DNA from: Chthonomonadales bacterium
Lineage (GTDB): Bacteria > Armatimonadota > Chthonomonadetes > Chthonomonadales > CAJBBX01
Length of the DNA: 64,000 bases
Direction: 5' to 3'
Assembly: GCA_027459625.1 (NCBI GenBank)
Contig: DAIDHP010000004.1
Coordinates: 124,001-188,000, forward strand
Shown: positions 49,164 through 58,915 of the stretch, in pieces
Layout of the letters: every line of letters begins with the position of its first letter
How positions within the stretch are numbered: position 1 is the stretch's first letter
Made by a program: the position numbers and the translations under genes
The notes under the pieces: model-generated
The model's database searches: none
What the model saw: the letters and a program-made list of their open reading frames with translations, nothing else
What the model was told of the DNA's origin: nothing

Positions 49164-49757
49164 ATGTCTGAAACCACTGGTAAAACAAAGCTGCGTATTT
49201 TAATCGCCGATGATGAGCCAATTATCCGTCTGGATTTGAAGAAAATGCTCGAGGAAATCGGATATGAATGCGTTGCCGAGGCTGGTGACGGGGCGAAAGC
49301 CGTGGAAGCGGCTCGAAACCTATCTCCAGATCTTGTAATCCTGGATATTATGATGCCTGAAATGGATGGCATTGACGCTGCGAAAATCATTGATCAGGAA
49401 AAAATAGCTCCGGTGATACTTCTTTCCGCCTACAGTCAGGTGGATTTGGTGAATCGCGCCAAGGAGGCGGGTGTATTCTCCTATCTGGTGAAGCCATTCA
49501 AGATGGCGGATTTGGTACCCGCAATCGAGATCGCCATGTCCAGATGGCAAGAGATGCTGGAATTGGAAAAAGAGGCCAAGGATTTCGAAGATAAACTGGA
49601 AACGAGAAAAGCCGTTGATCGAGCGAAGGGCATACTGATGGATCAGTACGGGCTTAAGGAGCAGGAAGCATTTCGACGAATTCAGGTCCAAAGCATGAAC
49701 ACTCGGAAATCCATGCGTGAAATCGCCGAAGCCATTATCATCGCCCATAACGTGTGA
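49164..49757 (+). CDS. Response regulator with ANTAR RNA-binding domain
   Basis: The 197-residue protein has an N-terminal CheY-like receiver (IADDEPIIR; phospho-acceptor aspartate near residue 60 in VILDIMMPEMDG; conserved lysine in YLVKPF). A coiled linker follows, then a C-terminal ANTAR domain (about 135-190, AVDRAKGILMDQYGLKEQEA). ANTAR regulators act as phosphorylation-dependent transcription antiterminators that bind hairpins in leader RNAs. The next gene is a HisKA_2 sensor kinase, the usual partner (compare EutW/EutV). AGGAGGG lies seven bases before the ATG. Target operons are not evident in this window. Confidence 0.92.
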   Translation: MSETTGKTKLRILIADDEPIIRLDLKKMLEEIGYECVAEAGDGAKAVEAARNLSPDLVILDIMMPEMDGIDAAKIIDQEKIAPVILLSAYSQVDLVNRAKEAGVFSYLVKPFKMADLVPAIEIAMSRWQEMLELEKEAKDFEDKLETRKAVDRAKGILMDQYGLKEQEAFRRIQVQSMNTRKSMREIAEAIIIAHNV

Positions 49758-49807
49758 GGTGTTTAAATCCCATTGCTTCACAACCTTGGGTGAATAGGAG
49801 TTAGATT

Positions 49808-51562
49808 GTGCGAACCCCGTTGAGAATGCGACGTCTCTTTTATCCGGGACGGCGAAGCGAGAATCCGGATGTCGCTATCCTCCAGCAGGAGCTTGAGGAA
49901 AAAGACAGACAGCTTCGAGACACGCTCATGCTGGTGGATAAACTGCGCGCGGAATGCACCGAGAAAGCCGCCGAGGCGGAATCCTTGAGCCGTCTGGGAG
50001 AGGCCACGGGGTCAGTTTTTGATTTGGAGGAGATGCTCAAGGCCACCGCTGAAATCGCCATTCGCCTTACCGGAACCGATTCTTGCCAGGTTTATCTCTA
50101 CGATAAGACGCGGGATGAACTCGTTCTGCGCGCCGCCGATGAAACCGCCACGAACATGATAGGCAAAATCCACCTGAAATTGGGCGAAGGCATTACGGGT
50201 TGGGTGGCGAGAGAACGAAAGCATGTGGCTATCGTCCGAAACGCGACCCGGGATCATCGCTTTAAATACTTCTCCGAGATTCACGAGGAGGAATATGAAA
50301 GCATTCTCTCCGTGCCTCTCATTTTCCGAAATGAGGTGCTTGGAGTTATCAATGTTCGCACGAAACATCCTCACGAATACACCCTCAACCAAGTGAGACT
50401 GCTTTCGGGCATCGCGAACCAAGTGGCGGGCGCCATCGATAAAACACGGCGCGCACGGCTTCTGGAAAAAACAGCGGATCAGTTGCACACACTGTCCGAA
50501 GTCAGTCAGGCGATCACTTCCAACGTATACCTTAACGATATCCTCGAACTATTCGTGAAGATGACCGCCCGCACCATGAACTACAAAGTATGCACGGTGT
50601 TATTGCTGGATCAGGAAAAGAACGAACTGGTAATCAAAGCCACTCAAAGCGATGACCCCGCCTACACAAACAAGCCCAATTTGAAAGTCGGAGAGAGCCT
50701 CGCAGGCAGGGCTGTCATGGACGGAAAAGTCGTTACCGTGCTGGATGTTAAAAAGCATCCGCGTTATAAGTTTCCCGATATCGCCGAGCGGGCCGGATTG
50801 TGTTCCCTTGCGGCGATACCGCTGATGTTTCAAGGCAAGGCGATAGGGATTCTTAACTGCTATACGGATAAGCCCCACACCTTCACCAAAGAGGAGATCA
50901 CCATTCTCCAGGCGTTGGGCGCCCAGGCGGCGTTTGCGGTGGAGCACGCCAAATTAATGGTGAAATCCGCCGTCATACAGGAGATGCATCATCGCGTCAA
51001 AAACAATCTCCAACAAATCGCCAGTTTGGTCCGACTTCAAATGCATTTCAGCAAAGGCGCGAGTGTCGAGGAGACCATGAACGACACTCTGAATCGTATC
51101 CTCGCCATTGCCGCGGTGCATGAACTCCTCTCGCGGGAGGATTTGGATTCAGTAAGCGTAAAAAAGGTGTCGGAGCAGATACTCACCGCCACAAAGCAGA
51201 GCGTGGTGGCTCCAGGCAAAAGCCTGTACACGCTCGTGGAAGGCCCGGATATCCGACTCCCGCTCAACCAAGCCACATCATTGGCTTTGGTGATAAACGA
51301 GTTGGTGCAAAATGCGGTGGAGCATGGTTTCGCTACCATCGATGAAGGACGGATTTGGGTGAAACTAGAGGAAACCGATTCGGAAATAGCTCTTTATATT
51401 TTAAATGACGGTCAACCGTTGCCCGAAAATTTCGACCCCGTAAAAACGAGCAGCCTAGGCTTAAGGATCGTCATGGACCTGGTCCGTGGCGGCTTGGGAG
51501 GCACATTTGTGATGGAGAACAAGGACGGAATTCTCGCTACGGTGCGATTTCCGAAAGCTTAA
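49808..51562 (+). CDS. GAF-domain sensor histidine kinase (HisKA_2 type)
   Basis: The 584-residue cytoplasmic kinase has no membrane helix. An N-terminal coiled coil (about 20-60) is followed by a GAF domain (about 75-215), a second GAF domain (about 245-385), a HisKA_2 dimerisation domain with EMHHRVKNNLQQIASLVRLQ (phospho-histidine near residue 393) and an HATPase_c domain (NELVQNAVEHGF, GLGLRIVMDLV-like end). It presumably senses a small ligand or redox state through GAF and phosphorylates the ANTAR regulator encoded 50 bases upstream. It starts with GTG after AGGAG. Confidence 0.9.
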   Translation: MRTPLRMRRLFYPGRRSENPDVAILQQELEEKDRQLRDTLMLVDKLRAECTEKAAEAESLSRLGEATGSVFDLEEMLKATAEIAIRLTGTDSCQVYLYDKTRDELVLRAADETATNMIGKIHLKLGEGITGWVARERKHVAIVRNATRDHRFKYFSEIHEEEYESILSVPLIFRNEVLGVINVRTKHPHEYTLNQVRLLSGIANQVAGAIDKTRRARLLEKTADQLHTLSEVSQAITSNVYLNDILELFVKMTARTMNYKVCTVLLLDQEKNELVIKATQSDDPAYTNKPNLKVGESLAGRAVMDGKVVTVLDVKKHPRYKFPDIAERAGLCSLAAIPLMFQGKAIGILNCYTDKPHTFTKEEITILQALGAQAAFAVEHAKLMVKSAVIQEMHHRVKNNLQQIASLVRLQMHFSKGASVEETMNDTLNRILAIAAVHELLSREDLDSVSVKKVSEQILTATKQSVVAPGKSLYTLVEGPDIRLPLNQATSLALVINELVQNAVEHGFATIDEGRIWVKLEETDSEIALYILNDGQPLPENFDPVKTSSLGLRIVMDLVRGGLGGTFVMENKDGILATVRFPKA

Positions 51563-52045
51563 CCCATTTAGGTAAAGGTTTAATTCGATACGAGCGGCTT
51601 TCGTCGCTTATTTTCCATTCAATGATCCATCGGCGATCGGATTGAAGAATTACCTGCATTCGTGTTACCTTATCCGTTCCTCGTCGTAAACTGCATGCTT
51701 GGCTATCGAACCATTCCCACTGTCAGAAATTGCCATGTTTCCTTTAGCAGAGTGTATATGGATGGCCATAATCGCGAAAACTCTCTTTTCAGCTTAAGAA
51801 ATTCCAAGCTTTTCTGAAGCCTGATATAAGACTTCGCACTTATACTCTATGCCTGTGAATGCGGGGGAATGCAAGTATCTGTGGTTGGAATTTCAATACC
51901 CGTGAACCGTTCGCCCGCAAATTCAAAAGTCCTTATCAGGAAGATCACCAAACTCGTTTCATGATCCTATTGTTCGAGAACCAGTGTTGATAGATGAGGG
52001 TCGGACTCCGCTTGGAGTTTCAGGCGAGAACCAAATAGGGACTAT
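51563..52045. other. Intergenic region before the efflux operon
   Basis: About 480 bases without a recognisable gene. A small AGCG/CGCT hairpin followed by TTATTTTCC near 51591-51614 could end the kinase transcript weakly. ACTCC/GGAGT at 52008-52021 makes a small hairpin near the tolC-like start. No clear promoter was found. Confidence 0.4.
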
Positions 52046-53305
52046 ATGATAGGGAAAGGATGTACCAAGCCTATGCGCATTTTGATCGTAACGATTATAT
52101 TGATGATGGCGGGGGGATACGCCTGTTCGCAAACCCCTACGCCGCGCCAGCTGTCATTGGATCAAGCCTTGCAAATGGCACGGCGGAATGATCCGCTGGT
52201 AAAAAGCGCTCGCTACCAAGTTCAGGGGACGAGCGCCCTCCTCAAGGGTTCGTCGCTTCCTCAAAACCCCACATTAAGTTTGGCTCACGGTGTTGGACAG
52301 AACACAGGGGGGTTGGACGAGGATGTGCTTCTTTCACAAGTGATCCCTCTGGGCGACAAGACTCGGCAGCTTATTCACGCCGCAAGGGCGGCGAATGGCG
52401 CCGCAGTGGCTGACTTGGGGTCCACATTGACGAACTTGGATTTTGAGGTGTACCACGCCTATTACCAGGCGCTTGAGGCGGATGCGGACATGACATTAAG
52501 CTCGCAGGCTCTGGATACCTCAAAAGAGTTCTCCAAGGCTGCCACTCTCCAATATCAAGCCGGAGATGTGGCGCAAAGCAATGTGCTGCGAAGCCAGATT
52601 GAGGTTACCCGAGCGGAGCAGGCTCTTACGGCTGCGCAAACGAATCGAGCCAACAAATACCTCGCATTGCGAAATATATTGGGGTTGCCCGCCAACGAAC
52701 CCCTCCAGCTCACGGATAAGCTTGCCTTTTCCCCCGTGAGCATCAAACTTGACCAGCTTATCACCACCGCGCTATCCAATCGTCAGGAAATCCAGTCCGC
52801 ATACGAAATGGAAAAGCGGCAGGAGGCGTTATTACACGAGACGAAGGCGCAAAGTCAACCGGATCTCTTTTGGGAGGCGAGGCATTCCAATATCGATCCC
52901 GGTCTCAGCTCGGGGGATTCCTTTCGAGTGGGCTTGCTCATTCCAATCTTCGATTTTGGAACGATTAAACAGGATGCTCGAGCCAAGGAGGCGGATGTCA
53001 AAGCTCAGCGAGAAGTGTTAAAGGAGACACAGCGTTCCGTTGAACTGGAAGTTGAAACCGCTTACAGCAACCTTCTGCAGGCGCAGAAGGATGTTCAATC
53101 ATTTGAAAACGGACGTTTGGACCAAGCCAGGAAGCTGTTGGACATGGCGCAAACCGGTTACGAATCGGGAGCGAATTCCTATTTGGAGCTGCTTGACGCG
53201 CAGCAGGTCTACCGGTCCGAAGAGATGAACTACACACATGCACTTGCCACCTATTGCGTCACCAAAGTGGCGTTACAAAAGGCGGTGGGAGGGAAATTGC
53301 CTTGA
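52046..53305 (+). CDS. TolC-family outer-membrane efflux protein
   Basis: The 419-residue exported protein has an N-terminal hydrophobic signal (ILIVTIILMMAGG, then YACSQ, perhaps a lipobox). It has two OEP repeats with long coiled helices (LSLDQALQMARRNDPLVKSA; AQTGYESGANSYLELLDAQQVY), as in CusC/CzcC-type outer-membrane channels. It forms the outer-membrane duct for the adaptor and RND pump encoded directly downstream. Its stop overlaps the adaptor's TTG start. ATG 52046 or 52073 could be the start; the second puts the signal at the N-terminus, the first has a weak AGGG site. Confidence 0.87.
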   Translation: MIGKGCTKPMRILIVTIILMMAGGYACSQTPTPRQLSLDQALQMARRNDPLVKSARYQVQGTSALLKGSSLPQNPTLSLAHGVGQNTGGLDEDVLLSQVIPLGDKTRQLIHAARAANGAAVADLGSTLTNLDFEVYHAYYQALEADADMTLSSQALDTSKEFSKAATLQYQAGDVAQSNVLRSQIEVTRAEQALTAAQTNRANKYLALRNILGLPANEPLQLTDKLAFSPVSIKLDQLITTALSNRQEIQSAYEMEKRQEALLHETKAQSQPDLFWEARHSNIDPGLSSGDSFRVGLLIPIFDFGTIKQDARAKEADVKAQREVLKETQRSVELEVETAYSNLLQAQKDVQSFENGRLDQARKLLDMAQTGYESGANSYLELLDAQQVYRSEEMNYTHALATYCVTKVALQKAVGGKLP

Positions 53306-54900
53306 TCTCTACACGAAAACGAAACCTTGTTCTATTCTGCTTGACCCCCATTTGCGGGCTGATTCTGCTATCCGGATGCGGCAACAAAGCGGACCCACCC
53401 TCTGACAATACGGACCCGGCCCCTATTCCCGTGAATGTAGTGAATTCGCGGGTGCAATCCATGAAGGTGACGGTAAACGCGCAAGGCACAATTGTTCCAG
53501 CGCAAGGCGCAAGTTGCACTATCGCTCCAGTGATATCCGGCAGACTGGTAGCGGTGTTGGTAAAGGAGGGCGACAATGTGAGTAAAGGGCAGGTGGTGGC
53601 GTATTTGAACTCCGGCACTCAAACCGCCGCCGCGCAGAGCGCTAAAGCCGCCCTTTCCGTGGCTGCGGCGCAAGCCTCCCAGGCGAGCATCGCAGCGAAA
53701 GCCTCCGCAGTGGATCAGATCAATTCGGTGAAGCAGGCGCGTATCGCTCTTAATGCGGCGATAGTTAACCGCAAAAACTCCATAGCCCAAGCGCAGACCG
53801 CTCTCGCGGTCGCACAAACCAACCTGCGTAAACTAAAAGCGGGCGCCAGACCACAGGAGATCGCTCAGGCTCAGCAAGAGGTGGAAAAGGATCAAGCCAC
53901 TCTATCCCGTGCGGAAACTGAACTGAACCGCGTTCAATTTCTGTTCCAAAAGGGAATTGCCGCTCAAAGGCAGGTGGATGACTCCCAAACCTCTGTGCAA
54001 GTGGCGAAATCCACGCTTAAGAGCGCCATGGATCAATTGAACCTGCTCAAAGCCGGAGCTAGGTCGGAGGATATTCAAACTGCGGAACTTCAGGTGCAGC
54101 AAGCCCAGGAGTCCCTGTCTCAAGCGCAAACCGGAGGGGACGCGGCTGTGCAACAGGCGCAAGCCACCTTGAATCAATCGGACCAAAGTCTGTTGCAGGT
54201 TGAGGCGAAACAACAGGAGGCGCATGCGATGCAGGTTAGCGTTTCCCAAAAGGAGGCGGATTACTCAGCCGCGCTTGCCAACGAGGGGTATACATTGCTT
54301 CGATCTCCCATTAACGGCGTGGTGGTGAAAAGAATGCTCAATCCCGGAGACATGACTGACCCCAACACCCCGGTGCTGCAGATAACAAACGTCAAAACCC
54401 TTAATCTTCAGGCGAGTTTGCCTGCGGAAAACGGATCCAATGTGAGAGTTGGCATGCAGGCTTTCGTATTTGCATCGGGCGGCGCCAATGCTATGATTGT
54501 TGGACGGGTGATCTATGTGGGACAGGTGGATCCGTTAAGTAACCTGCTTACCGTTCGCATAGAGTTTCCTAACCCCGGAAAAAAGATAAAAGTTGGAGAG
54601 TTTGCATCCACTGAAATTCGGTTGAACGTAATACCGCATGCAATCACGGTTCCTCAGCAAGCGATCATTGTTCGAAATGGGCGGGATTCCTTGTTCACAG
54701 TGAGTTCCGATAACGTCGCTCATCTCGTCGAAGTTGTAACCGGCGCTCAGCGCAATGGCACGGTTCAGATAACAAATGGTTTGATGGGGGGTGAGAATGT
54801 CATCCTGCTGGGGCAATATGAACTCGCAGACGGAGCAAAGGTGGCGAAGCGATTCGATGCCGTTGCTCCTTCCCAAAGGAGCGGTAACAATGGGAATTAG
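53302..54900 (+). CDS. RND efflux periplasmic adaptor (HlyD/CusB-like lipoprotein)
   Basis: The protein of about 532 residues is the membrane-fusion part of the tripartite pump. The N-terminus is a lipoprotein signal (LILLSGC; lipid-modified cysteine near residue 28). A lipoyl-like half follows (GRLVAVLVKEGDNVSKGQ), then a very long alanine- and glutamine-rich coiled coil (about 120-330), the second lipoyl half (LLRSPINGVVVKRMLNPGD) and beta-barrel domains. The TTG at 53302 overlaps the tolC-like stop, and the 3' end overlaps the permease start by 11 bases, so all three genes are translationally coupled. The long hairpin is more typical of drug or organic-compound pumps than of short metal adaptors. 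Confidence 0.88.
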   Translation: MISTRKRNLVLFCLTPICGLILLSGCGNKADPPSDNTDPAPIPVNVVNSRVQSMKVTVNAQGTIVPAQGASCTIAPVISGRLVAVLVKEGDNVSKGQVVAYLNSGTQTAAAQSAKAALSVAAAQASQASIAAKASAVDQINSVKQARIALNAAIVNRKNSIAQAQTALAVAQTNLRKLKAGARPQEIAQAQQEVEKDQATLSRAETELNRVQFLFQKGIAAQRQVDDSQTSVQVAKSTLKSAMDQLNLLKAGARSEDIQTAELQVQQAQESLSQAQTGGDAAVQQAQATLNQSDQSLLQVEAKQQEAHAMQVSVSQKEADYSAALANEGYTLLRSPINGVVVKRMLNPGDMTDPNTPVLQITNVKTLNLQASLPAENGSNVRVGMQAFVFASGGANAMIVGRVIYVGQVDPLSNLLTVRIEFPNPGKKIKVGEFASTEIRLNVIPHAITVPQQAIIVRNGRDSLFTVSSDNVAHLVEVVTGAQRNGTVQITNGLMGGENVILLGQYELADGAKVAKRFDAVAPSQRSGNNGN

Positions 54901-57900
54901 TAAATTCGCAACGCACAACATCAAGGCAATTCTCTTTGTCACCGTGGTGTTATGTGCGCTTGGCGCATGGATTGTCACCTCTTTTCCCGTTTCGATCCTG
55001 CCTGACATTACGTTTCCACGGGTTGAGATTGTTGTGCATGCAGGGGATCGACCAGTCAACATGATGGAGGTGGGCGTATGCCGTCCGATGGAGCAGACCA
55101 TCGCGACGATTCCCGGCGTTACCCGCATTCGGTCTCGTAATATGCGCGGCGCCACAAAGATATCCGTGGATTTTGATTGGGGCACGGATATGATAATGGC
55201 GGAGCAGCTAATCAATACCAAAGTGAATGAATTGCGTTCCTCTCTGCCTCCTGATGCCGAAGTGAGTGTGGAGAGGATGAATCCAACCGTTTTCCCCATC
55301 TACGGGTTTTCGCTTGAGTGCAAAGGATTGACTCAGTCGCAACTGTGGGATTTGGCGACTTACACATTGAAACCATTACTCGTTCGAGTCCCAGGCGTGG
55401 CGCAGGTTGTGGTTCAAGGGGATAAAATCCCGGAACTTGCGGTTAATGTTCATCCGCTCAGGCTTGCTGCGTTCAATCTATCCCTTCAGGATGTGGAAAA
55501 TGCAATCGCCCAGAGTAATGTCATCAAATCGGTGGGACGGATTGACGCTCATTTTCAGCAGTATCAGGCCATTGTGACAGGGCAAATCACCAATCCGGAT
55601 CAATTGAATAATATCGTCGTCGCCACGCATAACGGCATACCCATCACCCTTAAGGACGTTGCAAGTGTCTATCCGTCCGACAAACCGCAACAGACAATCG
55701 TGACCGCCAACGGCAGGGAATCGGTGCTTCTGAACATCGTACGGCAACCTAATGCCAATACTGTGACCGTGGTCCAAGGGGTGAAGGCGGAATTGGCCAA
55801 GGCGATGATTATGCTTCCTGCGGGAACGCATACGAAGGTTTTCTACGACCAGTCCATTTTGGTGGAGGATGCCGTAAAAAGCGTTCGCGACGCGGTGCTT
55901 ATCGGCGCAGGGTTGGCGATGATTATTCTGATGATGTTTCTGGGGGACCTTCGAGCCACCTTGGTCACCTCGGCGATTATCCCGGTAACGCTGTTGATCA
56001 CGTTTCTACTTATGCGTGTAGCCGGATTAACGATGAACCTAATGACGCTTGGAGCCTTGGCGGTTGGCATAGGATTGGTCATCGACGATGCGATAGTGGT
56101 GGTGGAGAATGTCTTTCGGCACCTCTCTCTCGGGGAGTCCAGGAAAAATTGCATCGAGAAGGCTTCCGCCGAGATGACCGGCCCGATGATCGCCTCATCG
56201 TTAACCTCGGTGGTCGTTTTTATGCCTCTGGTTCTGTTAACCGGCGTAGCGGGGGCGTTTTTCACCGCATTGGCGATCACATTGACGTTGGCATTGATTA
56301 CCTCCTTGATACTGGCGATTATTGTCAGTCCAAGTCTCAGTTCCGTTTTCCTGAGGGTGAGGAAAAATCATCAGGAACACGGCAAATTGATGGAGGAAGC
56401 GATACGGTTTTACGAGAAGGTCATTCGCGGGGCGCTCAAGCGACTGTGGATATTTCCGCTAAGCGCGGCGATTATTCTTGCATGTATCTTCTTTTTCGCC
56501 TCCAGACTGAAAACCGGATTTATGCCGAGCATGGATGAGGGCTCCTTCGTTTTGGATTACATCACCCCGCCCGGCACCTCGCTTCAGGAGAGCAATCGAA
56601 TATTGATGAAGATCGAGGATATTTTACGGAATACGCCTGAAGTTAAGTCTTTCTCCCGTAGAACAGGCACTGAATTAGGCTTTTCAATCACGGAGCCTAA
56701 CACGGGTGACTTCGCCGTCATGTTGAAGCCGCCGCCGCGTCGTAATATCGACGATGTTATGAACGGAATAAGAGATCAAATACAGCGGCAGGTGCCCGGG
56801 GTTCAGGTGGATTTCATAGAGGTGATGCAGGATTTGATCGGCGACCTGTCCGGTGCGCCCGCTCCTGTGGAAATCAAGCTGTTTGGCGATCATTTAAATC
56901 AGTTGAATTCAACCGCTCGTAAGATCGGGGATAAGCTAGAAAAAATACCGGGCGTGGTGGACATGAATGATGGGGTGGTTGAAATGGGGCCCCAGATGGT
57001 GATGGATATCGATCCGATTAAGGCGGGCAGAGTGGGAATGACGGTGGATGATGTCGCCACGCAAGTGAACGCAGCCATGTACGGGGATGTTGTGACCAGC
57101 TATCTTGACGGATACAAGCAGATCGGCGTTCGCGTTAGATATCCATACCAATACCGCGAGGATCGCGCCCAAATGGAGATGATCCCCATCCGCACGCCCA
57201 ATGGGATCATCCTTCCATTGTCCGCATTTGGAACCATTAAGCGCTCGTTAGGATCCACGGAGATATATCATGAGAATCAGAGAAGAACCGTCTCCGTGAC
57301 CGCGCATCTGGCGAACAGAGACCTTGGCAGCGTCATGAAGGATGTTAAGACGATGATGCAAAAAATGACTATGCCTCCTAGCGTGTCCTATGTTCTTGCG
57401 GGTCAATACGAGAGCCAGAAAGAATCCTTTAGCAACCTTATGATGGTTTTGATCCTTGCGGTGATGCTGGTCTTTTCCGTGATGCTCTTTAAATTCGGCA
57501 ACTTCACCTCACCGTTATCTATCGTATTAGTGATGCCGCTATCCTTATTCGGTGTCACATTGGGACTATGGATTACGGGCACGGCATGGAACGTATCCTC
57601 CTATATGGGGGCGATTATGCTCGTGGGAATCGTGGCGGAGAACGGTATCCTTCTGTTTGACCAAGCTCAGAAAAACGAGCGCTCCGGGATGAAGTTGGAG
57701 GAAGCCGTTGTTCACGCCGGACGAGTGAGGCTGCGGCCTATTCTCATGACCAGCATGGCTATGATCCTCGCACTATTCCCGCTCGCTATGGGGTGGGGCG
57801 CCGGTGCGGAGATGCAGAAGCCATTGGCTATCGCCGTGATTGGGGGAATGTGTTTCTCCACGCTCTTCACGCTTATCTATGCGCCGATGATATATGTGGC

Positions 57901-57988
57901 ATTGCGCAGGTTTGAGATATTTGAGTTGCTTCAGCATAAATTGCACAGGCAAGAGAAATTAAAACCCGTACCAAGCGATGCCGATTAA
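54890..57988 (+). CDS. RND efflux permease (AcrB/MdtC superfamily)
   Basis: The 1,032-residue proton-driven inner-membrane pump has 12 expected helices and two large periplasmic loops. The opening is FATHNIKAILFVTVVLCALG with FPVSILPDITFPRVEI. The fourth helix has GLVIDDAIVVVENV, with the two aspartates of the proton relay near residue 400. The second half has LVGIVAENGILLFDQAQ and RLRPILMTS. Substrate is not certain: the paired aspartates fit HAE1-type drug pumps, while the neighbours give no metal signature. AAAGGAG precedes ATG 54890. It is the last gene of the operon, before a strong terminator. Confidence 0.9.
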   Translation: MGISKFATHNIKAILFVTVVLCALGAWIVTSFPVSILPDITFPRVEIVVHAGDRPVNMMEVGVCRPMEQTIATIPGVTRIRSRNMRGATKISVDFDWGTDMIMAEQLINTKVNELRSSLPPDAEVSVERMNPTVFPIYGFSLECKGLTQSQLWDLATYTLKPLLVRVPGVAQVVVQGDKIPELAVNVHPLRLAAFNLSLQDVENAIAQSNVIKSVGRIDAHFQQYQAIVTGQITNPDQLNNIVVATHNGIPITLKDVASVYPSDKPQQTIVTANGRESVLLNIVRQPNANTVTVVQGVKAELAKAMIMLPAGTHTKVFYDQSILVEDAVKSVRDAVLIGAGLAMIILMMFLGDLRATLVTSAIIPVTLLITFLLMRVAGLTMNLMTLGALAVGIGLVIDDAIVVVENVFRHLSLGESRKNCIEKASAEMTGPMIASSLTSVVVFMPLVLLTGVAGAFFTALAITLTLALITSLILAIIVSPSLSSVFLRVRKNHQEHGKLMEEAIRFYEKVIRGALKRLWIFPLSAAIILACIFFFASRLKTGFMPSMDEGSFVLDYITPPGTSLQESNRILMKIEDILRNTPEVKSFSRRTGTELGFSITEPNTGDFAVMLKPPPRRNIDDVMNGIRDQIQRQVPGVQVDFIEVMQDLIGDLSGAPAPVEIKLFGDHLNQLNSTARKIGDKLEKIPGVVDMNDGVVEMGPQMVMDIDPIKAGRVGMTVDDVATQVNAAMYGDVVTSYLDGYKQIGVRVRYPYQYREDRAQMEMIPIRTPNGIILPLSAFGTIKRSLGSTEIYHENQRRTVSVTAHLANRDLGSVMKDVKTMMQKMTMPPSVSYVLAGQYESQKESFSNLMMVLILAVMLVFSVMLFKFGNFTSPLSIVLVMPLSLFGVTLGLWITGTAWNVSSYMGAIMLVGIVAENGILLFDQAQKNERSGMKLEEAVVHAGRVRLRPILMTSMAMILALFPLAMGWGAGAEMQKPLAIAVIGGMCFSTLFTLIYAPMIYVALRRFEIFELLQHKLHRQEKLKPVPSDAD

Positions 57989-57997
57989 GCCCCGACA

Positions 57998-58028
57998 AGC
58001 GTCGGGGTGTTTTCCCCGACGCTTTTTT
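57998..58028 (+). terminator. Terminator of the efflux operon
   Basis: AGCGTCGGGG pairs with CCCCGACGCT and is followed by TTTTTTAT. A second, overlapping hairpin (CCCCGACAAGCGTCGGGG, 57990-58007) competes with it. Confidence 0.9.
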
Positions 58029-58152
58029 ATCAGGAGAGCTATGTGAATGCTTAATAGACTCACAGTAATTTCAAAGAGAATACACAGTGGCGCTTGATAT
58101 AATGAACGTGTATCCGCAGGGATACATCTCAATATACGAAGGAGAGTATGAA

Positions 58153-58785
58153 ATGAACCGTTCCATAAGAAATGGAAAGATCGTTCCAATTGTTTTCGCC
58201 TGTTTGATTGCCGCATTCGCTGCATGCGCATTTGGTAAGCCGTATCACACCACTTCCTCTCACGCCTCTATCTCATCGCAGAGGGCGAAAAAAGTCGTTT
58301 TGAGGAGATTTCCCGGTAGAATAACCCAAAAGGTCACTTTGGAGAATGAATCCGGCCATTGGCAGTACGGTGTCATGGTTCTTTCCGGAAAGACTTTGCG
58401 CGAGGTGATGGTGGATTCTCACACAGGAGAGATCGCGAATGTGGAGGTTACCAATGCTGGCAAGGAGAGGATCGAGGAAAGACAGGACGCCGTCAAAGCG
58501 GGAAATCCACGGGACCGCAGAGGAGAACTCAAACATGCGACTATTTCCCCTGAGACCGCGAAAAGGATCGTATTGAAACGAATTCCCGGTAGAATAACCC
58601 AAAAGGTCACATTGGAGAACGAATCCGGCCATTGGCAGTACGGTGTCATGGTTCTTTCCGGAAAGACCTTGCGCGAGGTGATGGTGGATTCTCACACAGG
58701 ATGGATCGCGAATGTGGAGGTTACCAATACGGGCAAGGAGAGGATCGAGGCAAGGCATGACGCCGTCAAGCGTCATAAACGATAG
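58153..58785 (+). CDS. Exported protein with duplicated PepSY-like domain
   Basis: The 210-residue protein has a signal peptide (IVFACLIAAFAACAFG). Two nearly identical PepSY-like units follow, each with an N-terminal helix (AKKVVLRRFPGRI / AKRIVLKRIPGRI), then ESGHWQYGVMVLSGK, LREVMVDSHTG and EVTNxGKERIE. PepSY domains often inhibit peptidases or act in the periplasm beside sensor kinases. The units repeat with a 273-bp (91-residue) period. AAGGAG precedes ATG 58153; a longer frame from 58087 would displace the signal. It lies just upstream of an OmpR-type two-component pair, so a sensing role is possible. Confidence 0.78.
   Translation: MNRSIRNGKIVPIVFACLIAAFAACAFGKPYHTTSSHASISSQRAKKVVLRRFPGRITQKVTLENESGHWQYGVMVLSGKTLREVMVDSHTGEIANVEVTNAGKERIEERQDAVKAGNPRDRRGELKHATISPETAKRIVLKRIPGRITQKVTLENESGHWQYGVMVLSGKTLREVMVDSHTGWIANVEVTNTGKERIEARHDAVKRHKR
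58312..58770 (+). repeat. Recent in-gene duplication of about 185 bp
   Basis: Segments 58312-58497 and 58585-58770 match at all but about ten positions by eye, counting synonymous and replacement changes. The high DNA identity indicates a recent duplication or gene conversion. Confidence 0.8.
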
Positions 58786-58873
58786 TATGAGATATAATTT
58801 GGTATCAATCGCTGAGGATTCCAAACTTTTCGGTGATCTTTAACGTGATGCCATTGGAATCGTGCGAAATATT

Positions 58874-58895
58874 GGGACGGGTTGCCACCCGTCCC
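58874..58895. repeat. Perfect 9-bp hairpin just before a ribosome site
   Basis: GGGACGGGT and ACCCGTCCC flank a four-base loop (TGCC), 9 bases upstream of the GGAGGAGGA ribosome site of the response-regulator gene. No T-run follows. It could slow transcription, protect the message or be an operator. TATAAT at 58793-58798 is a possible -10 box upstream. Confidence 0.6.
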
Positions 58896-58915
58896 TAATG
58901 TGGAGGAGGAAGAAA

